A DNA stretch of 64,000 nucleotides, taken from positions 190,336,661 through 190,400,660 of the forward strand of contig CM019063.1 in assembly GCA_009667805.1 (NCBI GenBank), read 5' to 3'. Numbering within the stretch: position 1 is the stretch's first letter; each line of letters opens with the position of its first letter. The notes under the pieces were generated by a model that searched no databases, was not told where the DNA came from, and worked only from the letters and a program-made list of their open reading frames with translations. The DNA comes from Leptobrachium leishanense (taxonomy: Eukaryota > Chordata > Amphibia > Anura > Megophryidae). Both the position numbers and the translations under genes were made by a program. Positions 34,601-46,600 of this stretch are shown here, in pieces.

Positions 34601-37600
34601 CTGCGGGGGGAACATAGAGTCTCATGTCACAAATAAAACTCAAACTCATCCCCGAGTGGGGGGGTCTCGGCAAGTAATAGAAACAAAAAGAAAAATAAGC
34701 AGAGGGGCATAGTTCAAACAAAAATAAAGGTCAGCCGAAAAGGGTCACTTGGACCAGGGTGGCAAAGTCATCTCAGCCCGTGTCTCGAAACTGGAGGGGT
34801 ACCCTGGCACCCAGCAGGACGCGAGGGAGGCAGTGTATATCTTCAAAGCATCTTTCTCCGCTTGGTGTACAGAGGGCACTACACAGCCAGTTAGCCACCG
34901 CAACTCCCTCAGGGATTCCGCTGGACCAGGGGGAACGTAGCCTCTTACCGGCAGGCAGCACTCTGGACTCAGCCTCCCCCCGGTGGGTCCACCAGGCAGG
35001 TATGGTGCAAGGTGATTCAAGAGGAGCCGCAACAGTGTCACAATGTACCCCGGGAACCTCCACTCTCACCGTTGGCGCCCCAGGCGACATCGCTACTTCG
35101 TCGTGTGGGCCCAGGTTCTCCTCCGCAAATAGCTCCGCATCCACAGCCTCCGCGCAGCCGCAAGGCAAGGCCTCCTCCAGATCCTGCAGGCTGGGATCCA
35201 AGGCTCCTCTACACCCCCGTAGCACTGACATTAGTTGGCGCCAGGTCCCACGCGTGAGCGGGCTCTCGTCGTCAGCCCCCTCCAGCAACGCCAGGCAGGC
35301 GTCAAGGCCCGCGATCGCGGCCATTTTCACTTGAGGAGGGGGGGCATTGCTATGCCGGCTCTCACCATCGGCATCTATCATCCCCGTTTCGGTCCCAGCA
35401 GAGGCAGGACGACGGGGGCCTTCCGTCCTCACAGTCTCCAGCCTGGTTCCCTCTCGGGACAAGACCCTCCACAAGTCACCTCGAGAAGACAGCCAGGGTC
35501 GGGTAGAGATCCAAAAAATGGCCGTCAGCAGCCTCGAGGAGGAAGACCAGCAGCAAATACGTGTCTCTGGTCCGGTGTGGGGGAGACTAAACAGGCACCG
35601 GACAGCTCTCCCTGATGGCCCACCGCTCAGGGGTGCTTCTGGAGTCAAAACTCAGCGGCAAAAGTCCTCAAAAATACCCCAAATTGGGATAGACAGAGCG
35701 GAGCTCTAAAAGACACGTCTTTCCCCCTCTGCAGTCGGCCACGCCCCCCAGAAGACTTTTTTTAAAATAATTTTTAACCCCACAGTGACCTGACGATTTT
35801 ATCATTGTCAGTCCGAAAGTACCCACTGCTGTTTTTACATTTCTGCGATGTTTGTGTGTAGGTCTAATTTTACTCTTACTCGTTTATATACCATTTTATA
35901 TAGCATTTTTCTCGCCATTAAATGGACTTTCTAAAGACACCATTATTTTCATCATATCATTATTTACTATAAAAAAATTATGAAAAAGGATGAGAAAAAA
36001 AATGGAAAAAAAGTTTTCAAACTTTAATCCCCAAAATCTACTACTGCCAAAAAAAAACAGCTAAATAGTTTCAAAATTTTGTCCTGAAATTAGAAATATC
36101 CAATTTTTAAATGTTTTTGCTTTTTAATGCCTGCACTGCTGAGCCATTTCACCTCTGTGTGCTGAGCTCTTTTTGACCATTTTATGCTCATCATGTTTAA
36201 ACGTGATTTGAAGTCCTATTTTATTATACCCCTAGACAATTTTTTTTTTTTTTTTTAAAAAAACACTTTAATATTTTTATTATTTATTAGTACACCAAAC
36301 ATGATCACGTTTGGTATTATTGGAAAGGCCATGATCGGTGACCCTCTAGCTGCCACGGATCAGGAGATAAGGGGGTCCAAATGACCCCCTAGCTCCACTT
36401 GGCAGTTAGGGGGTTAACTGGCCAACTGACGTCATCACATATATGGCGACAACGTCAGTGAGTGGGGGTGACCCAGGAGGCTTGGCTGACATCCAAGATG
36501 TCAGCCACCTCCGGGAGCGAATCGCGATCCTGTGCCTAAGGGATTAAAGAGAGGCACCGCTGCCCTCAACAGCGGTACCCCTCTTTTTTTATGTGCAGCA
36601 GTTAGGGAAGGAGAGGGGTCTCCCCTTTCAGGTTCTCCCCTGCAGGCACCGGTGGTGGGCCTGATATTGACATTATCGCGCCTAGCGATTACGTCATCGC
36701 GATAGACAGGGCACATAAAACTGTCGGGCCGGCTTCAAGGTAGCCAGACCGGCGTAGGACCCCGGCCAGAGAGGAAAGTATAGGGAGGGGTTAAAGGACC
36801 ATGATGTACATAGTAGTACTTGGTCCTTACGTGGAATTTTCCCCAGGACGTACTATGTATGTCAGTGGTCCTTATGTGATTAAAAGACTTTTGTTATATT
36901 TTTGTAACAGACCTTTTTATTATTTTTTAAAGGACCTTTTTTATTATTTGGACACATTTTTACTGATTTAAACGCCTATAAGGAGAATAGGAGACTTCCT
37001 TTTTTTCTTCTAGGAAGCTGAAATTCAACCGATGCCAATTCGATGGTTATCTGCGCAATTTGGCGGTTTTCACCGACATCCAATAACTGCTACGGCTACT
37101 TCAATTTCGGCAAAATACGGTGACCATTCGCTAAAAAGTGTATTCATTGTATTTGGATGAATAAAAATTAAAATGCCGAAGTGCACCCAAAAGCAAAGCA
37201 CCGAAATTGCACGTAATTTTGCTGCTTTGTGAATAGACCGTATAGTGTTGCAGAAATTACCAGAGAATGTTAGTAGAAAGTTGTACAGATTGAGCATCCC
37301 TTATCCGGAATGCTCAGGACCCTGAATATTATAGATGATGGAATCTGTAAGAATCTGATGCTGGAAGGGAAGGGGAGACACGATCCAAAATATACATGCT
37401 GGAAGATGCTGAGCAGCCGTTTTTGAGGGAAATGCTGCACAAAGCCAGCTTGCCTCTGTGCAGCCTGTGAAATGCTGCAGCTGCACAGAGTCTCCCAGCG
37501 TGTTCCTAGCGGTGCTGTAGTTATTGGAGGAGCACTGGCTAGAACCAGGACTCATCCAGAGCATCAAAGTCGTAATTAAGTCTGAAATTCAGAGGCCTCT

Positions 37601-40600
37601 GGAAATTAATAACGTATAATAAATTGTACAGAAATATAATGTAAAAAGGGAGTGTACCTGAATGGGCCATATTTAACCACCACCTCTCCACTTATCCCCA
37701 ACCTGTTTCGAAGCAACATTGGTTTTGGCTTTGCTTGCTGGCTGCCAATGGCAAGAAGGCCATATTGTCACAATGGATCTCTACCACCCCTCCCTCCTTT
37801 CGCATGATATATGATTGAATGGAGGCCTCTTTACATCAGGAGGACAAAACTATCAGGGTTATCCAAAGAGATTCGAAAAGTCACCGCACGTTCGGTGACT
37901 TTTCGTTCTCTTCAATTCGGTTCCTTTTGCCGATTGCATTTCAGTGACCCTGCGGTGTATTCAGCAAACACCACAGGGTCCCCGAATTGCAGGGAAAAGC
38001 TGCCGCAAACCTGACGAAAACTAACCGAATGCACGCTGAAAACAAGCAAAAACATCTGGATTAACCTTCGAAAAACCCGAACAGGAGCCGAACATGAGCC
38101 GAATCACACAGAGCTGAAGCAGCTAAGACGTAGAGGAGGCAGTGAATAAATTAGAAAAACCATTTGTATGAATCTGGGAAAATGAAACGCTGTTTGCAAA
38201 GAAACTACTGAGCGAAAATGTCTGAAATTTTCACAGGAGGTCCAGGGAATGATAATAAAGAGGGCTGTTACAAAAAAAATAACCAAACTGAAAAAAAAAA
38301 AAAAAAAATCGGACTTTTAAATTTTTTTAAAAAAATTCAGAAAAATGCTTAAAGTATCCTAAAAAATCTATAAATAAAGAGACTTTTTGCTGCAGAATTT
38401 TATAATGAACGGTTTATTAGATATTGAATTAAAACGGGAATATTTTTAACATTGAAGTCTATGGGATTCTCCTGAATAAATTTGCCGAATTAAACCACCG
38501 AATGGCAGGGCATTTTGGGTACCTTTCACTGCTGGTTTGTGTTCTCTGAATAGCCGAAGCAGTGCTTTTTCATGGGGATTTCACTGCCCTCGAACAGGGA
38601 CCGAACAGTCACCGTATGTGCAGGCAATTCGACAGGATTTGGCGAATTGCCTGCTCTCTGGATAGCCGAATGGCCAGGAAAGGTAACCGACCACTGATTT
38701 TCAGCGTTCGGTTACCTTTCTCAAGCAATTCGAATCTCTTTGGATAACCCTGTATGTGTTTTTTTTTTTTAAATAAACAGTCCCCCGCTTATCAAGGTCC
38801 TTCTGGCTGCGATTCAAGATTCATTAAGAAAACACTTTCCTCTATTCACCCAGGCACTCGATGCAAATGTTAAAAGGAACACCTCCAATCCCACCTGCAC
38901 TTTCTGAAAATATGCTTTCTCAGTTTTTAGCCTCTAACTATCCTGTGGTTTCTTTTTTTTTTTGTAATTCAAATTTTTTATTTTGAAAAGACAGCAGTAT
39001 AAAACATCCAGTGTAACAGAAAACAATGGCCTCGCAGGGCCAACAAGCAGAGAAAGCTGGTGTACATAGTATTAATGCAAGGCACTGAGCTGAGAAGTGG
39101 GGACCGGGGGGGGGGGGGGGGGGGAAGGTAGGGAGGGGGATATGGCAAAGGCCATCTACGTGACTCTCCTGGCTCACTCGAGAGAGTCCAAAGACAAGGA
39201 GGCCATGGAGGGCAAATGTCACGCGGCCAAGGGCTTGAGGGCCAATTATGGCAGACCTATCCGGAAAAGTCGCCATAGTGGCTCGCCCCAAGGGAGTCCC
39301 AATCTGCCAAATTAAAGAAAAAAAAAAAAAAAGGGGGGGGAGAAATGAGGTCCCCAGCATCCACTATGTCATCATGAATACTCTGCACACCGTAGGAGTC
39401 AGCAAAAGGGACAAAAGCAACGTCTCTAAGTCTCAGCTAGTCATCGAGGGGGGGGGGGGATCAGGAACACCAAGAATCCAGGAATGTCCTCATGGAGGGA
39501 CTCATTGTGGGGAGAAGGGGGGAGGTGTAGAGCAGCAACACTGGGTTATCACATCTATGCTTGATGCTGCACCACACCTGTACAGTGAAGTGAAAATATG
39601 AATCATATATTTTCAGTCACTTATGCTAATATGCCATGTATCCATGCTAGAGGACTATCTGACATACAAATATACACTATGCAAGGAATACAAAATTTAC
39701 TTACAAAGTTCATAAATTACAACTTATGATATGTATGAAGAGAACCTTTTAATTCATATCACTTTTACAAAATCTCTACATTCACAATCCATAGGCTGAA
39801 TGACAACACTCACAGATTCCAACCGGATGTGAAGTATTCCAGAGGTCCCAGACCCGTCACCTTCACCATGAGCTCGGTTCCATAAACTGAAAATAAAAGG
39901 AAATAGGGTGTGTTTTAAAAGTAAATGACAAGTCAGGCCAAATGAAAAATGATGTGAACTAGACAGTGAAAAGGAACATAAGAAGGGCTATGTGACTCAC
40001 TTGTCAGGAAGACTATGTAGCTCCAAGGAACACCTCCAGGAAAGAAGTTCCCACCTGAGCAAAGAGATAGAGGTCTAAGCATTTTTATGTTGCAGGGGAA
40101 ATATAAGAACAAACAAACTAAATATATATCATGTGACTTTACAATTCCACTTTTGAGAAAGTACAGCATCAGGCTTGGCTTACCCTGCAGCATAAAAGTC
40201 TCAGCAAAGATCCATATGCCATTGATTACCACCACGGTATCTGTGTATATAAAAACAAACAAACTAATGAATTAAACATGAACCAGTACTAATACAAAAA
40301 GAAACAAAATGGAAAAATATAGGAGTACAAACATAAAACTGTGGGACACAACTGATACTGGAATTGAAGAACAATAACCAAGTCTCTTTCAATGATGGAA
40401 TGCAGCCTACTCCAGAGGAGTATGTGGCAATAAAGACCACACAAACTACAGCAACAGTATTAGTAATTATTATTTAACATTAAACGATCATCTTTCTTAA
40501 TGAAGATACACGTTGATATGTATGACAGTTTGTTGATTGTAATGAATAAGCACTTGTAAATACTTTCAGTCAATCTACAGGTTTAACCTTTGCTCCTTGG

Positions 40601-43600
40601 AGCAGCTAGCTCCACATATCTAATCAAACACCTTGCTAGAAATACAAAAAAAGTGAGGGGTGGCGCTCACATACACAGTATCTAGGATATCAGAGGAGAG
40701 ACATCTCATGTAGGAAAGTTAGTTTTTGAGATCATAACAGTCTTAATTTCTTCTTAATGGATGTTCTTCCTGAATAATACCTCAAAAGGAAGGGAACAAA
40801 GACAAAAAAAACGCCAATGGCATAATATTGTTGAGGGTCAGCAGGCTTAAAAAGAGAGAGAAGGGACCGTTCTTACTCACCCTTTTAGAGAGCTAAAAAG
40901 AAATTATTGTATTTCGCTTTGGACCATCTCTGCTGGAGAATAACCCACGTCGGGGTGCCCCGTTCCTCTAAACTACTGATGCCTGGTGAAGACAACATAT
41001 GTGGATGTTTCAACGCTGCTACAGTGTATCGCATACATCGTGAGGAGGTGACCTTTAACATCTGGAACACTACATTTAAGGGCTGGCAGCTCTCTAAAAG
41101 GGTGAGTAAGAATGGTCCCTTCTCTCTCTTTTTAAGCCTGCTGCCCCTCAACAATATTATGCCATTTGCGTTTTTTTGTCTTTGTTCCCTTCCTTTTGAG
41201 GTATTATCCAGGAAGAACATCCATTAAGACTTATGATTATTATTATACTATTATTATTATACTTTATTTATAAAACGCCATCATATTCCGCAGCGCTGAA
41301 CAAAGGGTATGATACAGACAGGGTTACAATACATTGACCAACATTTTATAAACGGATACATGAGGAAATGAGGGCCCTATTCCCGTGGGAATTCACAATC
41401 TAGAAGGGTTGGGGTGGAAAGAAGAGGAGAGGACTGCAATGTGAGAATGATGGACTGGTTGGGGCAGTGATGTGTATTAGTGTGTTGGGTGGCAGACTTC
41501 CCCGTATGGGAATGTCTTATACGAGAGAGAGAGATGAAAATAGAGGAGGGGTTGGTGATACAGAGGCAGGAGTTCCATTTTAGGATGAATGCAGAGTAAA
41601 AGAGTAGAAGAGACAGGGAGCGCATTGTACAGCAGTATGTGGACCTTGCAGTTCCAGTTCCAGCAGGGGGAGGGGGAGCTGGTGGCCAGAAGACCACTGC
41701 AGAGCTTGTATGGGAGAGACCAGAAGCCTGGGATTAGTAAGAGTAATTAGAGAGAAGAGGAGACAGCTGGAAAGGATGCCTGAAATTAGAGGCCAGTCCT
41801 GGGTGGATGGGGAGGGAGGGTTCGACCGATCAGTGTTAAAATGAAACTTTTGCTGTGTGTTTCTGTGTGAAAAGGAAATTAATTCAGATAAGTATCTAGG
41901 TGTCAGAGGCCTTTGTAATGGGGGGGAGGGGCACTAGTGAAAGACTAGCTACATATTCCATCTAAAAATGCGGCAATTTAGAGGATAATCAGCCACAAAT
42001 TAATACATGCAGACACAAAATACAATTGCGATGATAGAATATTGCAGAATGTGATGGTGGCCATCGTGTTGAGATCTGGATACCTGGCTTGTGATCTCAA
42101 AAACTAACTTTCCTACATGAGATGTCTCTCCTCTGATATCCTAGATACTGTGTATGTGAGCGCCACCCTCCATTTTTTTGTATTTTTGTTTGAATTTATT
42201 CTTGGGTGATTGGAAGCACCCTTTTAGGGGTATTTTGGCGAACCAAACCAAGTCAGCGCCGCGGAGTTGAACATCACTTTTTCTACCTTGCTAGAAATGA
42301 TGAATACGTTTTCCAGTGACCAATAGGAACCCTGACATTATTGGCCTGCAAGTACATGGGCTCGCATAAGCTGAGACTCTGATTCAAGAAGATAAAGGGC
42401 ACTATTGCGTGCCCTGAGCTAAAACTGGGACGCTAAGGGGAAAAATTTGCGTTAACTAACTTCCCCTTAGCGTCCCATGGGTCAGGTGCCGAATCCGGCA
42501 GGCTGCCCCTTAGCGATCACTAGCCTTGCAGATCCAGGGCAGCGCTACAGCCCTGTCCCCAGTATCCCCTCCATGGTATCCGTAGGACTCCATGGAAGAT
42601 CGTGCTGCCAGGATCTCACCTCTCGCAAGCACCTTCCCGGTCGGTGGAGTGATCGCAGAGGGAGACAGGGGACTTTCTTCCCCCAGTCTCCCTCTGCTCC
42701 TGGCAGTCAGAAGCAGCGAATCGGGGCACCGTTCTCGCCGTAGGATAAGAGGTGAGCATTTGTTTTTTATTTAAGGGGGGGGTTTAAGCTGCAGAAAACG
42801 GATTCTGAAGCGTTTTTTAGTTAGGACCAAGTGATCCTAACCCTAGTTAATTTGGACTTGCACTTTGCGGTCCCCATGTTAGGTATAAGGAGCGCAAAGT
42901 ACAGTAAACTCACGCTACGAATCGCAAAATTAACAAGCGCTAACGCATTTTTTAACCCATTAGCGATTCGAAGACGATGTGGGCACAATGCTATGACCTC
43001 CTTAGGCGATGTGGGCACAATGCTATGACCTCCTTTAAACTAGCGCTAACCTGACGCTATTGTTAGCTTGAGGGAGGTGATAGAGCCCAAAGAGTGCAGT
43101 TATTCTTGGAGATGACCCTGTGAAGAGGTACATTACTCAGTTTTATGAGTGCATTGCAAAACGGGATACAGTAAACGTAATAGTCTGAATTCAATAATAA
43201 AAATACAGCTTTCCTTCTGGGATTGCATGAGCCGAGAAAACAGAAATCAGTTTCCTGGAAAAAAAAGAAGTCTTTTAAAAGATCCATTTTAAGCTGTAAA
43301 AAGTCCCATAACTATACGTAATTCATTAAAATTCAGCAAAATAAAAAGTCAAACAAGCTTAGAAAGCATAACTTCAATTCCAGTAGTTTGAGATTACGGT
43401 AATGCCCAGCTCTTGCAGCCATTGTGGACTTTACCCAAACCTTGGGTCGGCCAATCTGAAGCCAATCGTTTTGCAGGCCAAGTACACAAAATTAAACCTT
43501 GCACACTAGGAGGGTTAATAGAGCATGCAGTTCAGCTTCTTGCAAGCTGCTCTTTTAGTACACAGCACAGCCCAAGATTGTTTATGAATGTGTGGAAACT

Positions 43601-46600
43601 CAAGCTCGTTCACAGAGCATGATGAAGGAAGTGAGAACTGGATAGACTACTTTCACTTGGTGGGTACAATACGTGTGGAGTATATTTAGGTCACAGGAGG
43701 AAATTCAAGCACCCTACTTAAACATCAGTGGGAAAGGGGCAGCATTATAGCTGCAGCAATATTGGCAAAATTGCTTGAGTGGCTATTCTGCTGATAGTAC
43801 ATCTTCTTTAAGGTTCCAAGTGGTAGTTCTAAAGGACGGCATGAAACAGTACAATCTAACAAAGAGCGCCTTACAAGCAGGGGTCAAGTCAAGGAGAAAC
43901 CCGTGGCAACACAATTCCCTCGCCATTTTTGCAGATGCAACAGAGTTCCCATTGGTACCATACACTATAAATCGTCTATTCAGGTGTTCAATGTTATTTT
44001 TTTCCAGGCAAGTCACAATAAATATGGGATTTAACATATTTTTATTAAACTCCACATATATACATAAATATATCAGATCTGAGTGTGTTTGAGGGACAAA
44101 ATCATGGCGAGGTCCCACCTTTTCTAGAACTTTACCTCTGCTTACACACACACATACACAAAAAAACCACAACAACAATGCACGGATCAAAAAAACAAGA
44201 GAGGGATTTATACTTACAAACGGCATACTGGAAGGCTTTGGAATTTGCCAATACGTTAATACCTGAAAAAGAAACCAAAGAATATTGAAAAAAAATAGGA
44301 CAGGTACAATAAAATGCACCAGAGATAAAAATCCATCCTTGTCACCCTCAGCTAAAAAAACATTGCACACAACTGACCCTTTCTAAGCCAGGGCTCTATT
44401 AAAACACTCATCCAAGCTCCTATATCTCACCTCAACTACTGTAACCCTCTGCTCATTGGCCTTAAGTGATACCAGATCTGTAATGAACGCCTCTGCCAGG
44501 CTCATCTACCTCCCATTCCATACCTCCTCTCACACCTCACCCATTGCCAATCTCTGCACTGGCTCCTTGGTTCCTTTAGAATACAATTCAAATTAATGGT
44601 CCTCCCATACAAAGTTCTCCATAATTGTGTCTCTGTCGACATCTATTACAAGGCAAGTTCCATCCTGGGCATTTCACACAACCAATGATCTATCATCGTC
44701 TCTTCATACACGCACTCCAAACTCTCACCTTCCGAACCTTTTCCAAGCTGCCCCCTATTTATGGAACTCCCTCCCTGTCCCTCCGCTCTTTCAAGAAGTC
44801 TGTGAAAACGAATTCAGAGAGCCTATCCGTTCATTCCATAATCCCCCCATTGTAACATTCCTGATCTATCTCCCACACAGCCCCATGCATCTCATTACTT
44901 CACATACTCTGCAATTTACCCTCACCTCTGTGTGTCACCCCACTCCTCTAAGATTGTAAGCTCTTGAGCAGGGCTCTTCTTGCCTATTGTTCTCAGTTTG
45001 TCAAATTTGGTTGTTTATTTTATATTTGTCTTGTCCTACCCATTGTACAGTGCTACAGAATATGTTAGCACTTTATAAATAATTGTAAACAATTACTTCT
45101 TGATAGAAACCATTCAATCTTGACTGTCACTTGGCGATTAAGTAATTGCTTATTAAGGGGATATATATGCAGACAAAAAGAAACTGGTTATGAATGCCAT
45201 TTTACTCCACCTTTAAAGATAAGGAGTGCAGTGGGAGGCAGATCATCAAACCAGTGTTCACGAATTTTCTGTACCTGCAGAAAGAGAAAATGGCCATCAC
45301 AACGTGTCTTACACCAGCCTAAAAAACGTGAACATTGTGACAAGTGGAGTAAATCAGCAGATAAATAACTAAACTGGACTCATTGGAAAATATTCAAAAT
45401 GACTTGAAATTATGGGAAAAAACAAAAGGAAAGAGTGTGGAAAGAGATGAAGGAAAAAGCAATTTGCATAACAAAGAATTTTATGTGGCTATCTGAATGC
45501 AATCATGTTCCACATGGGCAGGCAATGAAACCACAAGAACTAGTATTCCCTGTTTTGTGTATGCCATCCTGATGAACTTTACATTTCTGTTAATTGGACC
45601 AACATATTTATATGTAACGTTGCATTGACCATTATCAAGCACGCAAAACAAACGTAGACATTTCGGCCGATGGATGGGATTTCCTCGAAGCCCTCTAATC
45701 AAGCTGAACCTTAGAAAACTGCACCTCCAATTACCATATTACTGGACCTCACCTTCCACTTCAAGTCGACGATTTCAAAAAAATGGTAAAAGTCTTTTAA
45801 CCTGCAAGAGAGGAAAAAAAGAAACATGCAAGACCTTCACTGAATAAGTATTGATGTAAAACTGAGAAAAACTGCACAATCACCAGACATGACACAAACC
45901 CAGATATACATTGGAATTAATAAAACAAATATGAAGTTCTCTGTGCCTTGTGCACACATACATGAACAACACGTATCCAAAACATGTAACATATGAAGGT
46001 ATTTAAAAACGGACTTCTATACAGAGTTTGTCCTGGGCTTTCTCCATATAAAGCATGTTAAATTCCTGATCTGTTGTGACAGATATGATATGTGACAGTT
46101 CTGACAGATATTATGCCATATGCACCTCTGTTGTACAATACTGTATAACAACACTTTCTTCTTGAGAAGCTTTTCATTATATGTATGACTCTACACTGTA
46201 TATTTACTTCTTCAATAAACGCTGAATACATGTTAACAAACACACAGCTTGATAAATTTTAACAAACTAAGGAGCCAGAAAAAGAAGAGTGGGCAATTGT
46301 ACATTTTAGGTATATAGATTTGACAAGTGGTGTTTTAACAGCATAAAGTAGATAGCAATACAAGATCCACACAGTGGTGAAATAATTAATTTGAGCATTT
46401 CCTGGTATATCCCACTCTCAAAAAACATTAAAGGGAGATTGTAAGCTCTCGAGCAGGGTCCTCTCTCCTACTGTTCTGTGTGTTTAACCTGTATGTCTAT
46501 TGTTATTCTGCCTCCCATTGTACAGTGCTACAGAACCTGTTAGCGCTTTATAAAAACTTGTCATTCTAGGGTTAAGCAGGGGGAGGAAACTGATGGGTTA

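Noticed and set aside
34277..34636. 119-codon frame rich in Lys
   Set aside because: Comes from A-runs in the L1-like insertion, with no conserved protein features.
39933..40262. 109-codon continuous frame
   Set aside because: It spans two TPCN1 exons and an intron that happens to be open. The exon limits are set by splice sites and phase.
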